Shown here: positions 1 to 7,249 of the stretch, in pieces
Layout of the letters: each line of letters starts with the position of its first letter
Position numbering within the stretch: the stretch's first letter is position 1
Assembly (NCBI GenBank): GCA_039931065.1
Contig: JBDTSP010000013.1
Location: forward strand, 1-64,000
Reading direction: 5' to 3'
DNA from: CADEED01 sp039931065
GTDB lineage: Bacteria > Pseudomonadota > Gammaproteobacteria > Steroidobacterales > Steroidobacteraceae
DNA: 64,000 nt
Notes under the pieces: generated by a model
Databases searched by the model: none
Seen by the model: only the letters and a program-made list of their open reading frames with translations
What the model was told of the DNA's origin: nothing
Translations under genes and position numbers: made by a program

Positions 1-56
1 GAACCTACGACCTACTGATTAAGAGTCAGCTGCTCTACCAACTGAGCTAACGGCCC
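1..56 (-). tRNA. tRNA-Lys (anticodon CTT), cut by window edge
   Basis: Reading leftward from 56, the strand begins GGGCCGTTAGCTCAG, a typical tRNA-Lys 5' end. The D-loop and an anticodon stem with loop CTCTTAA follow, placing anticodon CTT at 23-21. The T-arm and the acceptor 3' half lie beyond base 1, so only about three quarters of the gene is visible. It decodes AAG. It sits on the same strand as the tRNA-His/Arg/Pro cluster at 5452-5752 and marks the left edge of the pectin gene block. Confidence 0.93.
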
Positions 57-268
57 GTCGCGGGGGCGGCACTCTACCAGAGCGAAATGCGGAAACCTAC
101 GCACCGCGGAAAAATTATCCGGATCCATCGAACGCGAAATTCTCCCGGACGCGCGCCCAATTTCCGGCGCCCGCCCGCTTTTCAGCATCTCCCCGCCGCG
201 GCAATACGGCACCTCACCGGCGCCGCTCGCCAGACATATATAAGTGCGGGGCACGCTGGCACATTTCG

Positions 269-300
269 ATCAAATACGATAAAAAGCAATCAAACTCGAT
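269..300 (+). promoter_or_regulatory. 12-base direct repeat upstream of the rhamnogalacturonan genes, candidate operator
   Basis: ATCAAATACGAT (269-280) and ATCAAACTCGAT (289-300) match at 10 of 12 positions and start exactly 20 bases apart, about two helical turns. They sit in an AT-rich island within an otherwise GC-rich 274-base gap, ending 30 bases before the first gene. Flanking TTCGAT and ATCGAA add an outer inverted element. The placement fits a regulator site for the operon that starts at 331. I cannot name the regulator, and I see nothing else in 57-268. Confidence 0.35.
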
Positions 301-330
301 CGAAGTTCATTCAGGAAGACGGGGGGCCGT

Positions 331-1590
331 TTGCGCAGTTTCATCGAACGGCCTGAAGCCGTGCCCAGCAGCGTGGACGCGCGACGCGGGCGCGCGCCGC
401 TCGCCCCGTCGGGATTGCTCATCCTTCTGTCTGTTTCCGCCGCCGCGACCCCTCCGCCCTCCTCTTTCGATTTCGCCGCCGGCGGAAACGCCGCGACTCA
501 CCCGCTCTTCGACGCCGAAAATGGCTTCGGATTCGAAGCGGATGCGCCTGCGAAATTTTCCGTGCGGCTGGCGGAAGGTAACTACCGCGTGACTGTGCGA
601 CTCGGGGCAAAACGCGCCGCCACGCGGACCGCCGTTCGCGCCGAACAGCGCCGGCTGATGCTCGAGGAAACGGTTACCGCGCGCGGAAAATTCGTCGAGC
701 GCGTATTCAACGTGAACATCCGAACGCCGGCGCTCGGTGAGCTGCCGGCGAATGCTCCGGGCGGCATCGCCGTGAAACTCAAGCCGCGCGAACTCGGGGC
801 ACTCAACTGGGACGACAAGCTCACGCTCGAATTCATTCCGGACGCCACCGCGCTCAATTCGATCTCCATCGAACCCGCTGACGTTCCGACGCTGTATCTC
901 GCCGGCGATTCAACCGTGACGGATCAGCCGGTCGCACCGAACGCGAGCTGGGGGCAGGTGCTGCCGCGTTTCTTCGATGCGAGCGTAGCGGTTGCCAATC
1001 ACGCCGAATCGGGCGAGACCCTGAAGTCGTTCGTCACCGAAATGCGTTTCGACAAACTGCTGGGCGAACTGCGCACCGGCGACTGGGTGATGATCCAGTT
1101 CGCGCACAACGACCAGAAGGCGCAATGGCCGCAGACCTACGCCGATGCCGCGACGACCTACCGCACCTGGCTGCGCACCTATACCGCGGAAATCCGCCGC
1201 CGCGGCGCGACGCCGATCCTCGTCACCTCACCCGATCGGCGCAACTTCGACGCCGCAGGGCACATCACCTCGACGCTGGGTGACTATCCGGCGGCGATGC
1301 GCGCGGTGGCCGGCGAAGAACATCTGGCGTTGGTCGATCTCAACGCCTCGAGCCGCGCGTTTTACGAAGCGTTGGGGCCGGGACTCGCGCCTGCCGCGTT
1401 CGCCGATTCCGGCCGCGACAAGACTCACTTCAACGACTACGGCGCCTATAACCTGGCGCGTTGCGTGGTCGAAGGGTTGCGCAGCGCCGCTCCGGCGCTG
1501 ACCGCAGGTCTCGCGGCGCATCTCCTTGCCGATACGGCCCGCTACGATCCCTCGCGCCCGACGCCACCTCCGTCACTTCCCGCCAAGTAA
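331..1590 (+). CDS. Rhamnogalacturonan acetylesterase (CE12, SGNH hydrolase) with N-terminal beta-sandwich domain
   Basis: This enzyme removes acetyl esters from the rhamnogalacturonan I backbone of pectin. A hydrophobic stretch near residues 26-40 (APSGLLILLSVSAAA) looks like a signal peptide, so the protein probably acts outside the cytoplasm. Residues about 45-175 form a beta-rich carbohydrate-binding-like domain often found before CE12. The SGNH catalytic domain follows: AGDSTVTDQ holds nucleophile Ser194, FAHND holds Asn260, and DKTHFNDYG holds the Asp363/His366 pair. The start is a TTG at 331 with AGGAAG about 12 bases upstream; a GTG at 361 is an alternative. It is first in a rightward run with rhamnose mutarotase, GH105 and a sugar symporter. 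A second CE12 enzyme lies at 4583-5431. Confidence 0.88.
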   Translation: MRSFIERPEAVPSSVDARRGRAPLAPSGLLILLSVSAAATPPPSSFDFAAGGNAATHPLFDAENGFGFEADAPAKFSVRLAEGNYRVTVRLGAKRAATRTAVRAEQRRLMLEETVTARGKFVERVFNVNIRTPALGELPANAPGGIAVKLKPRELGALNWDDKLTLEFIPDATALNSISIEPADVPTLYLAGDSTVTDQPVAPNASWGQVLPRFFDASVAVANHAESGETLKSFVTEMRFDKLLGELRTGDWVMIQFAHNDQKAQWPQTYADAATTYRTWLRTYTAEIRRRGATPILVTSPDRRNFDAAGHITSTLGDYPAAMRAVAGEEHLALVDLNASSRAFYEALGPGLAPAAFADSGRDKTHFNDYGAYNLARCVVEGLRSAAPALTAGLAAHLLADTARYDPSRPTPPPSLPAK

Positions 1591-1607
1591 TCGATCGCGG
1601 AGCCCGA

Positions 1608-1919
1608 ATGAACCACGCCTTTCGCATGAAGCTCAAACCCGGCCACACCGCCGAGTACCAGCGTCGCCACGACGAAATCTGGCCCGAGTTGTCGCAGTTG
1701 CTGCGCACCGCCGGCATTTACGACTACTCGATCTTTCTCGACGAGGAAACGCTGCACCTCTTCGCCGTGCTCAAACTTCAGGATGACAACACGCGCCATA
1801 CACTGCCCCAACATGCGTTGATGCGCCGCTGGTGGGACTACATGCGCGATCTGATGGAAACCCATCCCGACGGTCGACCGATCGAATGGCCGCTCGTGTC
1901 CGTTTTCCATCTCGACTAG
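1608..1919 (+). CDS. rhaM: L-rhamnose mutarotase
   Basis: This protein interconverts the alpha and beta anomers of L-rhamnose, the sugar released when rhamnogalacturonan is taken apart. It is 103 residues, the usual family size. The start MNHAFRMKLKPGHTAEYQ, the segment RRHDEIWPEL and the C-terminal tryptophan-rich part (RRWWDYM, PIEWPLVSVFHLD) are characteristic of RhaM/YiiL proteins. The ATG at 1608 is preceded by CGGAG. The reading frame is open upstream to 1461, but that part lies inside the acetylesterase gene and is not homologous. It starts 17 bases after the CE12 stop, so the two are probably co-transcribed. No rhamnose isomerase, kinase or aldolase gene is in the window. Confidence 0.9.
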   Translation: MNHAFRMKLKPGHTAEYQRRHDEIWPELSQLLRTAGIYDYSIFLDEETLHLFAVLKLQDDNTRHTLPQHALMRRWWDYMRDLMETHPDGRPIEWPLVSVFHLD

Positions 1920-1966
1920 GCATCCCCGACCGGATTTACGCCGACAAAACTTCGGAGTTCTCTCTC

Positions 1967-3073
1967 GTGCCCAAACAAGTTCACGGCGTTGAAGCCGCCG
2001 ACATCGATCGCCAGATCCAGCTGCTGATTCGCAATCTCGTCGAGATCAAGGACACCTCGGGCGAATTCCTGCTGCGTCTGCCGGATGGCCGCGTCATCGA
2101 CACCAAGGGCTGGAACGACTGGGAGTGGACGCACGGCATCGGCCTGTACGGCATCCTCAAGTACTACCAGCAGACCCACGACGGCCGTTGCCACGCGATC
2201 ATGCTCGACTGGTTCCGGGACCGGTTCGCGGCCGGCCCGCCCACCAAGAACATCAACACCGTCGCGCCGTTCCTGACGCTGGCCTATCTATACGAAGAGA
2301 AGCCGGGCGAAGCCTGGTTGCCTTACATCGACGAATGGGCGGAATGGGTCATGAAGGGCCTGCCGCGCACCGAAGAACACGGCTTTCAGCACATCGTGTT
2401 CAATTCGGAGAACCATCAGCAGCTGTGGGACGACACGTTGATGATGAGCGTGATGCCGCTCGCCAAGATCGGCAAGGTGCTCGGCCGCCCGCGTTATGTC
2501 GAGGAGGCGCGCCGCCAGTTCATGCTGCACATCAAGTACCTGGTCGATCGCAAGACCGGACTGTGGTTTCACGGCTGGACTTTCGACGGGCGCCACCACT
2601 TCGCCAATGCGTTGTGGGCGCGCGGCAATTGCTGGGTGACGATCGCCATCCCCGAGTTCATCGAACTACTCGAGCTTCCGCCCGGCGACGGGCTGCGGGA
2701 GTTCCTGCTCGAAACCCACCTGCAGCAGATCCGCGCGCTTGTGAAGCACCAGGACAAGGGCGGCCTGTGGCACACACTCATCGACGACCCCGGTTCCTAT
2801 CTCGAGGCCTCCGCCGCCGCCGGCTTCGCATACGGGATCCTGAAATCCGTGCGCCTGGGTTACATCGGCAAGGAATACCAGGAAACCGGAGTGCGCGCGG
2901 TGAAAGCGGTGCTCGCCAACATCGACACGGCCGGTGAATTGAAGAACGTGTCGTTCGGCACACCGGTTTTCAACGACCTGGACGGTTACCGGAAAATTCC
3001 GCTGACCTCGATGCCGTACGGCCAGGCCATGGCCATACTCGCGCTCGGCGAATTCAAACGCGCCTTCGACTGA
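1967..3073 (+). CDS. Unsaturated rhamnogalacturonyl hydrolase, GH105 (YteR/RhiN type)
   Basis: Glycoside hydrolase family 105 removes the unsaturated galacturonyl residue left at the non-reducing end by rhamnogalacturonan lyase, releasing rhamnose-containing products. I place the start at GTG 1967, with GGAG at 1954-1957, giving 368 residues. The frame is open upstream, but that part overlaps rhaM. WTHGIGLYGILKYY, WDDTLMMSVMPL and HFANALWARGNCWV match the alpha6/alpha6-barrel family. The last motif is usually WARGNGW; here Cys replaces the second Gly. There is no signal peptide, so it is probably cytoplasmic and acts on imported oligosaccharides, with the symporter starting 19 bases downstream. 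Confidence 0.88.
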   Translation: MPKQVHGVEAADIDRQIQLLIRNLVEIKDTSGEFLLRLPDGRVIDTKGWNDWEWTHGIGLYGILKYYQQTHDGRCHAIMLDWFRDRFAAGPPTKNINTVAPFLTLAYLYEEKPGEAWLPYIDEWAEWVMKGLPRTEEHGFQHIVFNSENHQQLWDDTLMMSVMPLAKIGKVLGRPRYVEEARRQFMLHIKYLVDRKTGLWFHGWTFDGRHHFANALWARGNCWVTIAIPEFIELLELPPGDGLREFLLETHLQQIRALVKHQDKGGLWHTLIDDPGSYLEASAAAGFAYGILKSVRLGYIGKEYQETGVRAVKAVLANIDTAGELKNVSFGTPVFNDLDGYRKIPLTSMPYGQAMAILALGEFKRAFD

Positions 3074-3092
3074 AAACGAGAGCACACAAGAA

Positions 3093-4568
3093 ATGGCACA
3101 GCGTGAAGTCAGATTCGGCAACTACCTGGCGTACGGCAGCAACGACTTCCTCGGCGCCGGCGCCATGGCCGTCATCAGCGGCTTCATCCTGTATTTCTAC
3201 ACCACGTTCTGCGGGCTCACGCCCGTCGAGGCCGCCTCGATCTTCGCCATCGCGCGATTGCTGGATGCCATCGCGAGCCCGCTGATCGGTTACCTCTCCG
3301 ATCATTTCCACCACACCTGGCTCGGCAAGAAGTTCGGCCGTCGCCGCTTCTTCATCCTGCTGGCGGTACCGTTGCTGCCGAGCTTCGCGTTGATGTGGGT
3401 GGACGGGCAGACCTACTGGTACTACCTCGCCACCTACGTGTTCTTCGAACTCGTGTACGCGATGGAGCTCATCCCGTACGAGACTCTGGCGGCCGAAATG
3501 GCGCCGGATTTCCGGGCCAAGGCGAAGTTCGCGGGTGCGCGCATCCTGTGTGGCCAGCTGTCCGCCATCCTTGCATCCGGTCTGCCGGCGGTGATCGAAG
3601 CCGCGGGCAAGAACTCCTCGCAGACCTTTTTCTACATGGGCGTGATCTTCTCGATCATCTTCATGCTGGTCGCGCTCGCGGTATTCACCTTCACCTGGGA
3701 GCGCCCGCGCAGCGAAATCGAGAGCATCGTCACCGACGACCGGATCTCGCCATTGCGCAGCCTGAGGAAACTGTATTCCGACCTGTGGGCCACGATGCGC
3801 GTGCGCGCGTTCCGTCTCCACCTTGGCATGTATCTCGGCGGCTACGTCAGCCAGGACGTCTTCAATGCCGTTTTCACCTACTTCGTGATTTTTGCCTTGT
3901 TAGGCTCGCAGACCAGCGCGTTTTATCTGCTCACGGGCATGTACTGCGCGCAGCTGCTGTCCGTGGCGCTGTTCATCTGGCTGTGCATCCGCTTTCATCC
4001 CGCGCCGTCCTATCGCGTGGCGGTTTCGTTGTTTGCCGCCGGTACGATCGCATTGCTGCTGGCCAATGGATTGGGCCTCGGCAACACATGGTGGATTTTC
4101 GCGGCGCTGGGACTTGCCGGCCTCGGCCGCGGCGGCCTCAACTACATTCCATGGAGCGTCTACAACTACATGGCGGACGTCGACGAAATTCTCACCGGCC
4201 GGCGGCGCGAAGGCGCCTTCGCAGGCGTCATGACCTTCGTGCGCAAGACCATGCAGGCGGGCGCCGTGATGATGGTGGGCCTGTTGCTGCAGGCCGGTGG
4301 ATTCGTGTCGGGATCGAAGACCCAGTCGCCCGACGCCATCAACACGATCTTGCTGGTCATGGGCGTGGGCACCCTGACCGTGCTGGCGTTCGGATTCATC
4401 GTCTCGTTACGGTTCCGGCTGAATCGCGAAACTCACGAGGTGCTCATGAGCGAGATCGAGCGATTCAAGAAGGAGCCCGATTCGCAGCCCACCGCAGCGA
4501 ATCGCGCGATCGTCGAAGACCTCACGGGCTTCAGATACGAACAATTGTGGGGAAAGGCGAAGGAGTAG
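3093..4568 (+). CDS. GPH-family sugar:cation symporter (MFS fold)
   Basis: This 491-residue inner-membrane transporter has about 12 hydrophobic segments. The N-terminal FGNYLAYGSNDFLGAG and the loop DAIASPLIGYLSDHF are typical of the glycoside-pentoside-hexuronide:cation symporter family. A YteT/RhiT-like role, importing unsaturated rhamnogalacturonides for the GH105 enzyme, is inferred from the neighbours. The C-terminus is a hydrophilic cytoplasmic tail. The ATG at 3093 follows GH105 by 19 bases and ends the rightward operon. Its stop lies 14 bases from the stop of the convergent acetylesterase. Confidence 0.87.
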   Translation: MAQREVRFGNYLAYGSNDFLGAGAMAVISGFILYFYTTFCGLTPVEAASIFAIARLLDAIASPLIGYLSDHFHHTWLGKKFGRRRFFILLAVPLLPSFALMWVDGQTYWYYLATYVFFELVYAMELIPYETLAAEMAPDFRAKAKFAGARILCGQLSAILASGLPAVIEAAGKNSSQTFFYMGVIFSIIFMLVALAVFTFTWERPRSEIESIVTDDRISPLRSLRKLYSDLWATMRVRAFRLHLGMYLGGYVSQDVFNAVFTYFVIFALLGSQTSAFYLLTGMYCAQLLSVALFIWLCIRFHPAPSYRVAVSLFAAGTIALLLANGLGLGNTWWIFAALGLAGLGRGGLNYIPWSVYNYMADVDEILTGRRREGAFAGVMTFVRKTMQAGAVMMVGLLLQAGGFVSGSKTQSPDAINTILLVMGVGTLTVLAFGFIVSLRFRLNRETHEVLMSEIERFKKEPDSQPTAANRAIVEDLTGFRYEQLWGKAKE

Positions 4569-4582
4569 TTCGGCGCGAAGTG

Positions 4583-5431
4583 CTAGGGGATTCGCAGCGA
4601 CTCGAGCGGGTGACAGGCCGGGGTCTTCGGCGGCCCGCGATCCCGTTTGATGTTCTTGCCGCGCGCCGACAACATCGAATCGAACTTCAAGCCGCTCAGA
4701 GCGCGCAGACCCGATACGACGTCGGCCGCGTTGGCTTCCGCGCCGGCCAGGTTCGTATGCGTCGTGTCGCTGCCGAACTGGCGCGTCACTTTTTCGACGC
4801 CCTCGTGCTGATATCGATCGCTGATGATGCGTGAGAGATCGACGAATGCGACCTTCTCGTTGACCGCGGTCTGCCACGTCCACAGCCGGTAGGCGACCTG
4901 ACAACCGATGTGGCCATCTTTCCAGTTGTTGGTCGCGGTGAGCGTCAGAAGGATCGGCGTGGCGCCCTTCTCGCGCGTGTCGGCGACCATCTTTCGCAGA
5001 TACCAGCCGAAGGTGTAGACCTTCTCGTGTTTGCCGGTGACCACGTTGTCGATTTCCTGGGAGTCATCGGCGATCCCCTGGATCGTGCCGCGCGCGCGCA
5101 ACGGTCGCGTGGAGCCGGCGGGCTCCTCGTTGATGCCGCCCGCGTCGTTGTGGCCGAACTGGATGATGACGAAATCGCCGGCGCGCACCTCTGCGAGCAT
5201 CTTGTCCCAGTGACCTTCGGTCACGAACGTGCGGCTGCTGCGGCCACCCCGCGCGGCATTCACCACGCGCAACTTTTGCGCGTCGAAGAACTCACCGAGG
5301 TATTCGCCCCAGCCCTGCTGCGGATTCGGTCCGGTGTATTTCGCGGCGGTGGAATCGCTGGCGATGAAAATCGTCGGCGCGGCACAGGCGCCGCTCGCGG
5401 CCAGCAACATCAGCGCGCAGGCGATGCCCAC
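4583..5431 (-). CDS. Rhamnogalacturonan acetylesterase (CE12, RhgT-like), second copy
   Basis: This is a secreted SGNH esterase for acetylated rhamnogalacturonan. The best start is GTG at 5431, giving 282 residues with a clear signal peptide (GIACALMLLAASGACAA). The open frame to 5587 runs through tRNA genes and cannot be real. Block I is IASDST with Ser27, a variant of the usual GDS. QFGHND supplies Asn95, and FGSDTTHTN supplies the C-terminal Asp/His. It resembles RhgT more closely than the first copy does and lacks the extra N-terminal domain. The Shine-Dalgarno sequence is weak. The start lies 20 bases after tRNA-His on the same strand, so it may be transcribed with the tRNA cluster or from a promoter inside it. 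Confidence 0.86.
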   Translation of the reverse strand: MGIACALMLLAASGACAAPTIFIASDSTAAKYTGPNPQQGWGEYLGEFFDAQKLRVVNAARGGRSSRTFVTEGHWDKMLAEVRAGDFVIIQFGHNDAGGINEEPAGSTRPLRARGTIQGIADDSQEIDNVVTGKHEKVYTFGWYLRKMVADTREKGATPILLTLTATNNWKDGHIGCQVAYRLWTWQTAVNEKVAFVDLSRIISDRYQHEGVEKVTRQFGSDTTHTNLAGAEANAADVVSGLRALSGLKFDSMLSARGKNIKRDRGPPKTPACHPLESLRIP

Positions 5432-5451
5432 CTTGCGGACGCGCTGAAAAA

Positions 5452-5528
5452 TGGGGTGGACGATGGGACTCGAACCCACGACAGCCGAGATCACAACCCG
5501 GGGCTCTACCAGCTGAGCTACGCCCACC
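5452..5528 (-). tRNA. tRNA-His (anticodon GTG)
   Basis: The gene starts GGTGGGCGTAGCTCAG, including the extra G(-1) encoded in tRNA-His genes. The anticodon loop TTGTGAT carries GTG. CCA is encoded at 5454-5452, and the discriminator C faces G(-1). The acceptor stem pairs over seven positions with one G-U. It is the last member of the Pro-Arg-His cluster. Confidence 0.96.
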
Positions 5529-5553
5529 ATAAAAAAACCTTTCACAGCCAAAT

Positions 5554-5630
5554 TGGCGCGCCCGGCAGGAGTCGAACCTGCGACCACCGGCTTAGAAGGC
5601 CGGTGCTCTATCCAACTGAGCTACGGGCGC
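5554..5630 (-). tRNA. tRNA-Arg (anticodon TCT)
   Basis: Complete 77-base cloverleaf starting GCGCCCGTAGCTCAG. The anticodon loop CTTCTAA carries TCT, which decodes AGA and AGG. The T-loop is GTTCGACTC, and CCA is encoded at 5556-5554. A run of seven T on this strand follows shortly after the gene, before tRNA-His. Confidence 0.96.
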
Positions 5631-5675
5631 AGCCGGAACGAAAGCGTACCTCACGCAACGCTGGCTCTCATCGGT

Positions 5676-5752
5676 TGGTCGGGGCAGCAGGATTCGAACC
5701 TGCGACCCTCTGCTCCCAAAGCAGATGCGCTACCAGACTGCGCCATACCCCG
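5676..5752 (-). tRNA. tRNA-Pro (anticodon TGG)
   Basis: Complete 77-base cloverleaf starting CGGGGTATGGCGCAG, with the unpaired first base typical of bacterial tRNA-Pro. The anticodon loop TTTGGGA carries TGG, and CCA is encoded at 5678-5676. It is the first gene of the leftward tRNA cluster, 93 bases downstream of the cysS stop. Confidence 0.96.
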
Positions 5753-5845
5753 TGCCCGATCGACCCATACCGTTCCCGGCCGGCCGAACCCCGGCCAGCG
5801 GGGGCGCGAATCATACCCGAGCGCCCGGTCCCGCGGTCAATTGAA

Positions 5846-7249
5846 CTATGCCCGGCGCCAGGTCGTCATGCCGCCGGGCTTGTCCTCGAGAATCACGCCG
5901 GCCTGGGCGAGTTCATCGCGAATCCGGTCTGACTCGGCCCAGTTCTTCGCCTTGCGGGCCGCCAGGCGCGCCCGGATGCGTTCTTCGATGTCGGCATCGC
6001 TGATCGCTCCGGCAGCTCCGGCAGCTCCGGCACGGAACCACTGCTCGGGCGCCACCTTGAGCACCCCCAGAACCCCGCCGAGCGTCCGCAGTTCGGCGGC
6101 CAGGCGTCCGAGCACCGCGGGCTCCGTCCCGGCCGCGCGCGCGCTATTGAGCTCGCGTGCCACGCCTTGCAGGACGGCAATGGCTTCGGGCGTGTTGAAG
6201 TCGTCGTCCATCGCCGCGTGGAACCTCGCGGTCGCCTCGGAGGGCTCATAGCCTTCGCCAGCGACGGCCACGTCGCGCAGCGACGTGTACATCCGCGTCA
6301 ATGCAGCCTCGGACTGGTCGAGCATGTCGGGTGAGTAATTCATCGGCCCGCGGTACTGGCTCGACAGCAGGAAGAACCGCAGCACCTCCGGATGCTTGAT
6401 CTTTGCGAGCACTTCACGGGCCGTGAAGAAATTGCCGAGCGACTTCGACATTTTTTCGTTGTCGATGCTGAGAAAGCCGTTGTGCATCCAGATTTCGGCG
6501 AATTGCGCGTGCGTCGCCGCGCAGGTCTGGGCGATTTCATTTTCGTGGTGCGGGAATTTGAGATCGAGCCCCCCGCCGTGAATGTCGAAGTGCTCGCCGA
6601 GTTCTTTCGTCGACATGGCGGAGCATTCGATGTGCCAGCCCGGCCGGCCATCACCCCAGGCTGAGGGCCAGGAAGGCTCGCCCGGCTTGGCGGATTTCCA
6701 CAACACGAAATCGAGCGGATCGCGCTTGGCGTGGTCGACATCGACACGAGCTCCCGCGCGCAGGTCTTCGAGTTTCTTGCCCGAGAGCCTGCCGTACGGT
6801 GCGAACTTGTGGACGTCGTACATCACGTCGCCATCACCCGCCTGGTACGCATAACCATTGGCGATGAGCTGACGGATCATCGTCTGCATCTCGTCGATGT
6901 ATTCGGAGGCCTTGGGCTCCTTCTCCGGACGCAGGCAACCCAGTGCGTCCAGATCTTCGTACATCGCCGCCGTGTATTTGGCCGCGTAAACGCGCCAGTC
7001 GAGGCCCGCCTCTTTCGCACGGTTGATGATCTTGTCATCGACGTCGGTGATATTGCGCACGTAGGTTACGCGCAAACCGCGATGCCGCAGGTAGCGGCTC
7101 ACCATGTCGAACACGACGAGCATGCGGGCATTGCCGACGTGGAAATAGTCGTAGACCGTCATGCCGCAGCTGTACATGCGTACGTGGCCGGGCTCGATGG
7201 GTTTCAGTTCCTGTTTTTCGCCGGTCAGCGAATTGTGTATGCGGATCAT
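5846..7249 (-). CDS. cysS: Cysteinyl-tRNA synthetase
   Basis: This class I synthetase charges tRNA-Cys. At 467 residues it has the usual length. MYSCGMTVYDYFHVGNAR holds the zinc ligand Cys28 and the HIGH-type signature (HVGN). HIECSAM gives another zinc ligand, and KMSKSLGNF is the KMSKS loop. The ATG at 7249 overlaps the gltX stop as ATGA, so the genes are translationally coupled; the frame open to 7642 lies inside gltX. A three-copy 9-base repeat (6006-6032) adds a small Ala-Gly linker near the C-terminal domain. The C-terminus DKPGGMTTWRRA is typical. Confidence 0.97.
   Translation of the reverse strand: MIRIHNSLTGEKQELKPIEPGHVRMYSCGMTVYDYFHVGNARMLVVFDMVSRYLRHRGLRVTYVRNITDVDDKIINRAKEAGLDWRVYAAKYTAAMYEDLDALGCLRPEKEPKASEYIDEMQTMIRQLIANGYAYQAGDGDVMYDVHKFAPYGRLSGKKLEDLRAGARVDVDHAKRDPLDFVLWKSAKPGEPSWPSAWGDGRPGWHIECSAMSTKELGEHFDIHGGGLDLKFPHHENEIAQTCAATHAQFAEIWMHNGFLSIDNEKMSKSLGNFFTAREVLAKIKHPEVLRFFLLSSQYRGPMNYSPDMLDQSEAALTRMYTSLRDVAVAGEGYEPSEATARFHAAMDDDFNTPEAIAVLQGVARELNSARAAGTEPAVLGRLAAELRTLGGVLGVLKVAPEQWFRAGAAGAAGAISDADIEERIRARLAARKAKNWAESDRIRDELAQAGVILEDKPGGMTTWRRA
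6006..6032 (-). repeat. Three tandem copies of a 9-base unit inside cysS
   Basis: GCTCCGGCA occurs three times in direct succession on the + strand. On the coding strand it adds repeated Ala-Gly-Ala units in the loop before the C-terminal tRNA-binding domain of CysS. Because the unit is a multiple of three, copy-number change would keep the frame. Confidence 0.85.

Noticed and set aside
250..275. Possible sigma-54 promoter (TGGCAC) upstream of the first gene
   Set aside because: The -12 GC element is missing at the required spacing, so only half the consensus is present.
3395..4834. 479-residue frame overlapping the sugar symporter and the second acetylesterase
   Set aside because: Arg/His-rich shadow of the symporter; it runs past two genuine convergent stops.
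5434..5587. Upstream extension of the second acetylesterase frame to 5587
   Set aside because: The extra codons are tRNA-His and part of tRNA-Arg read as protein; the signal peptide starts after them.
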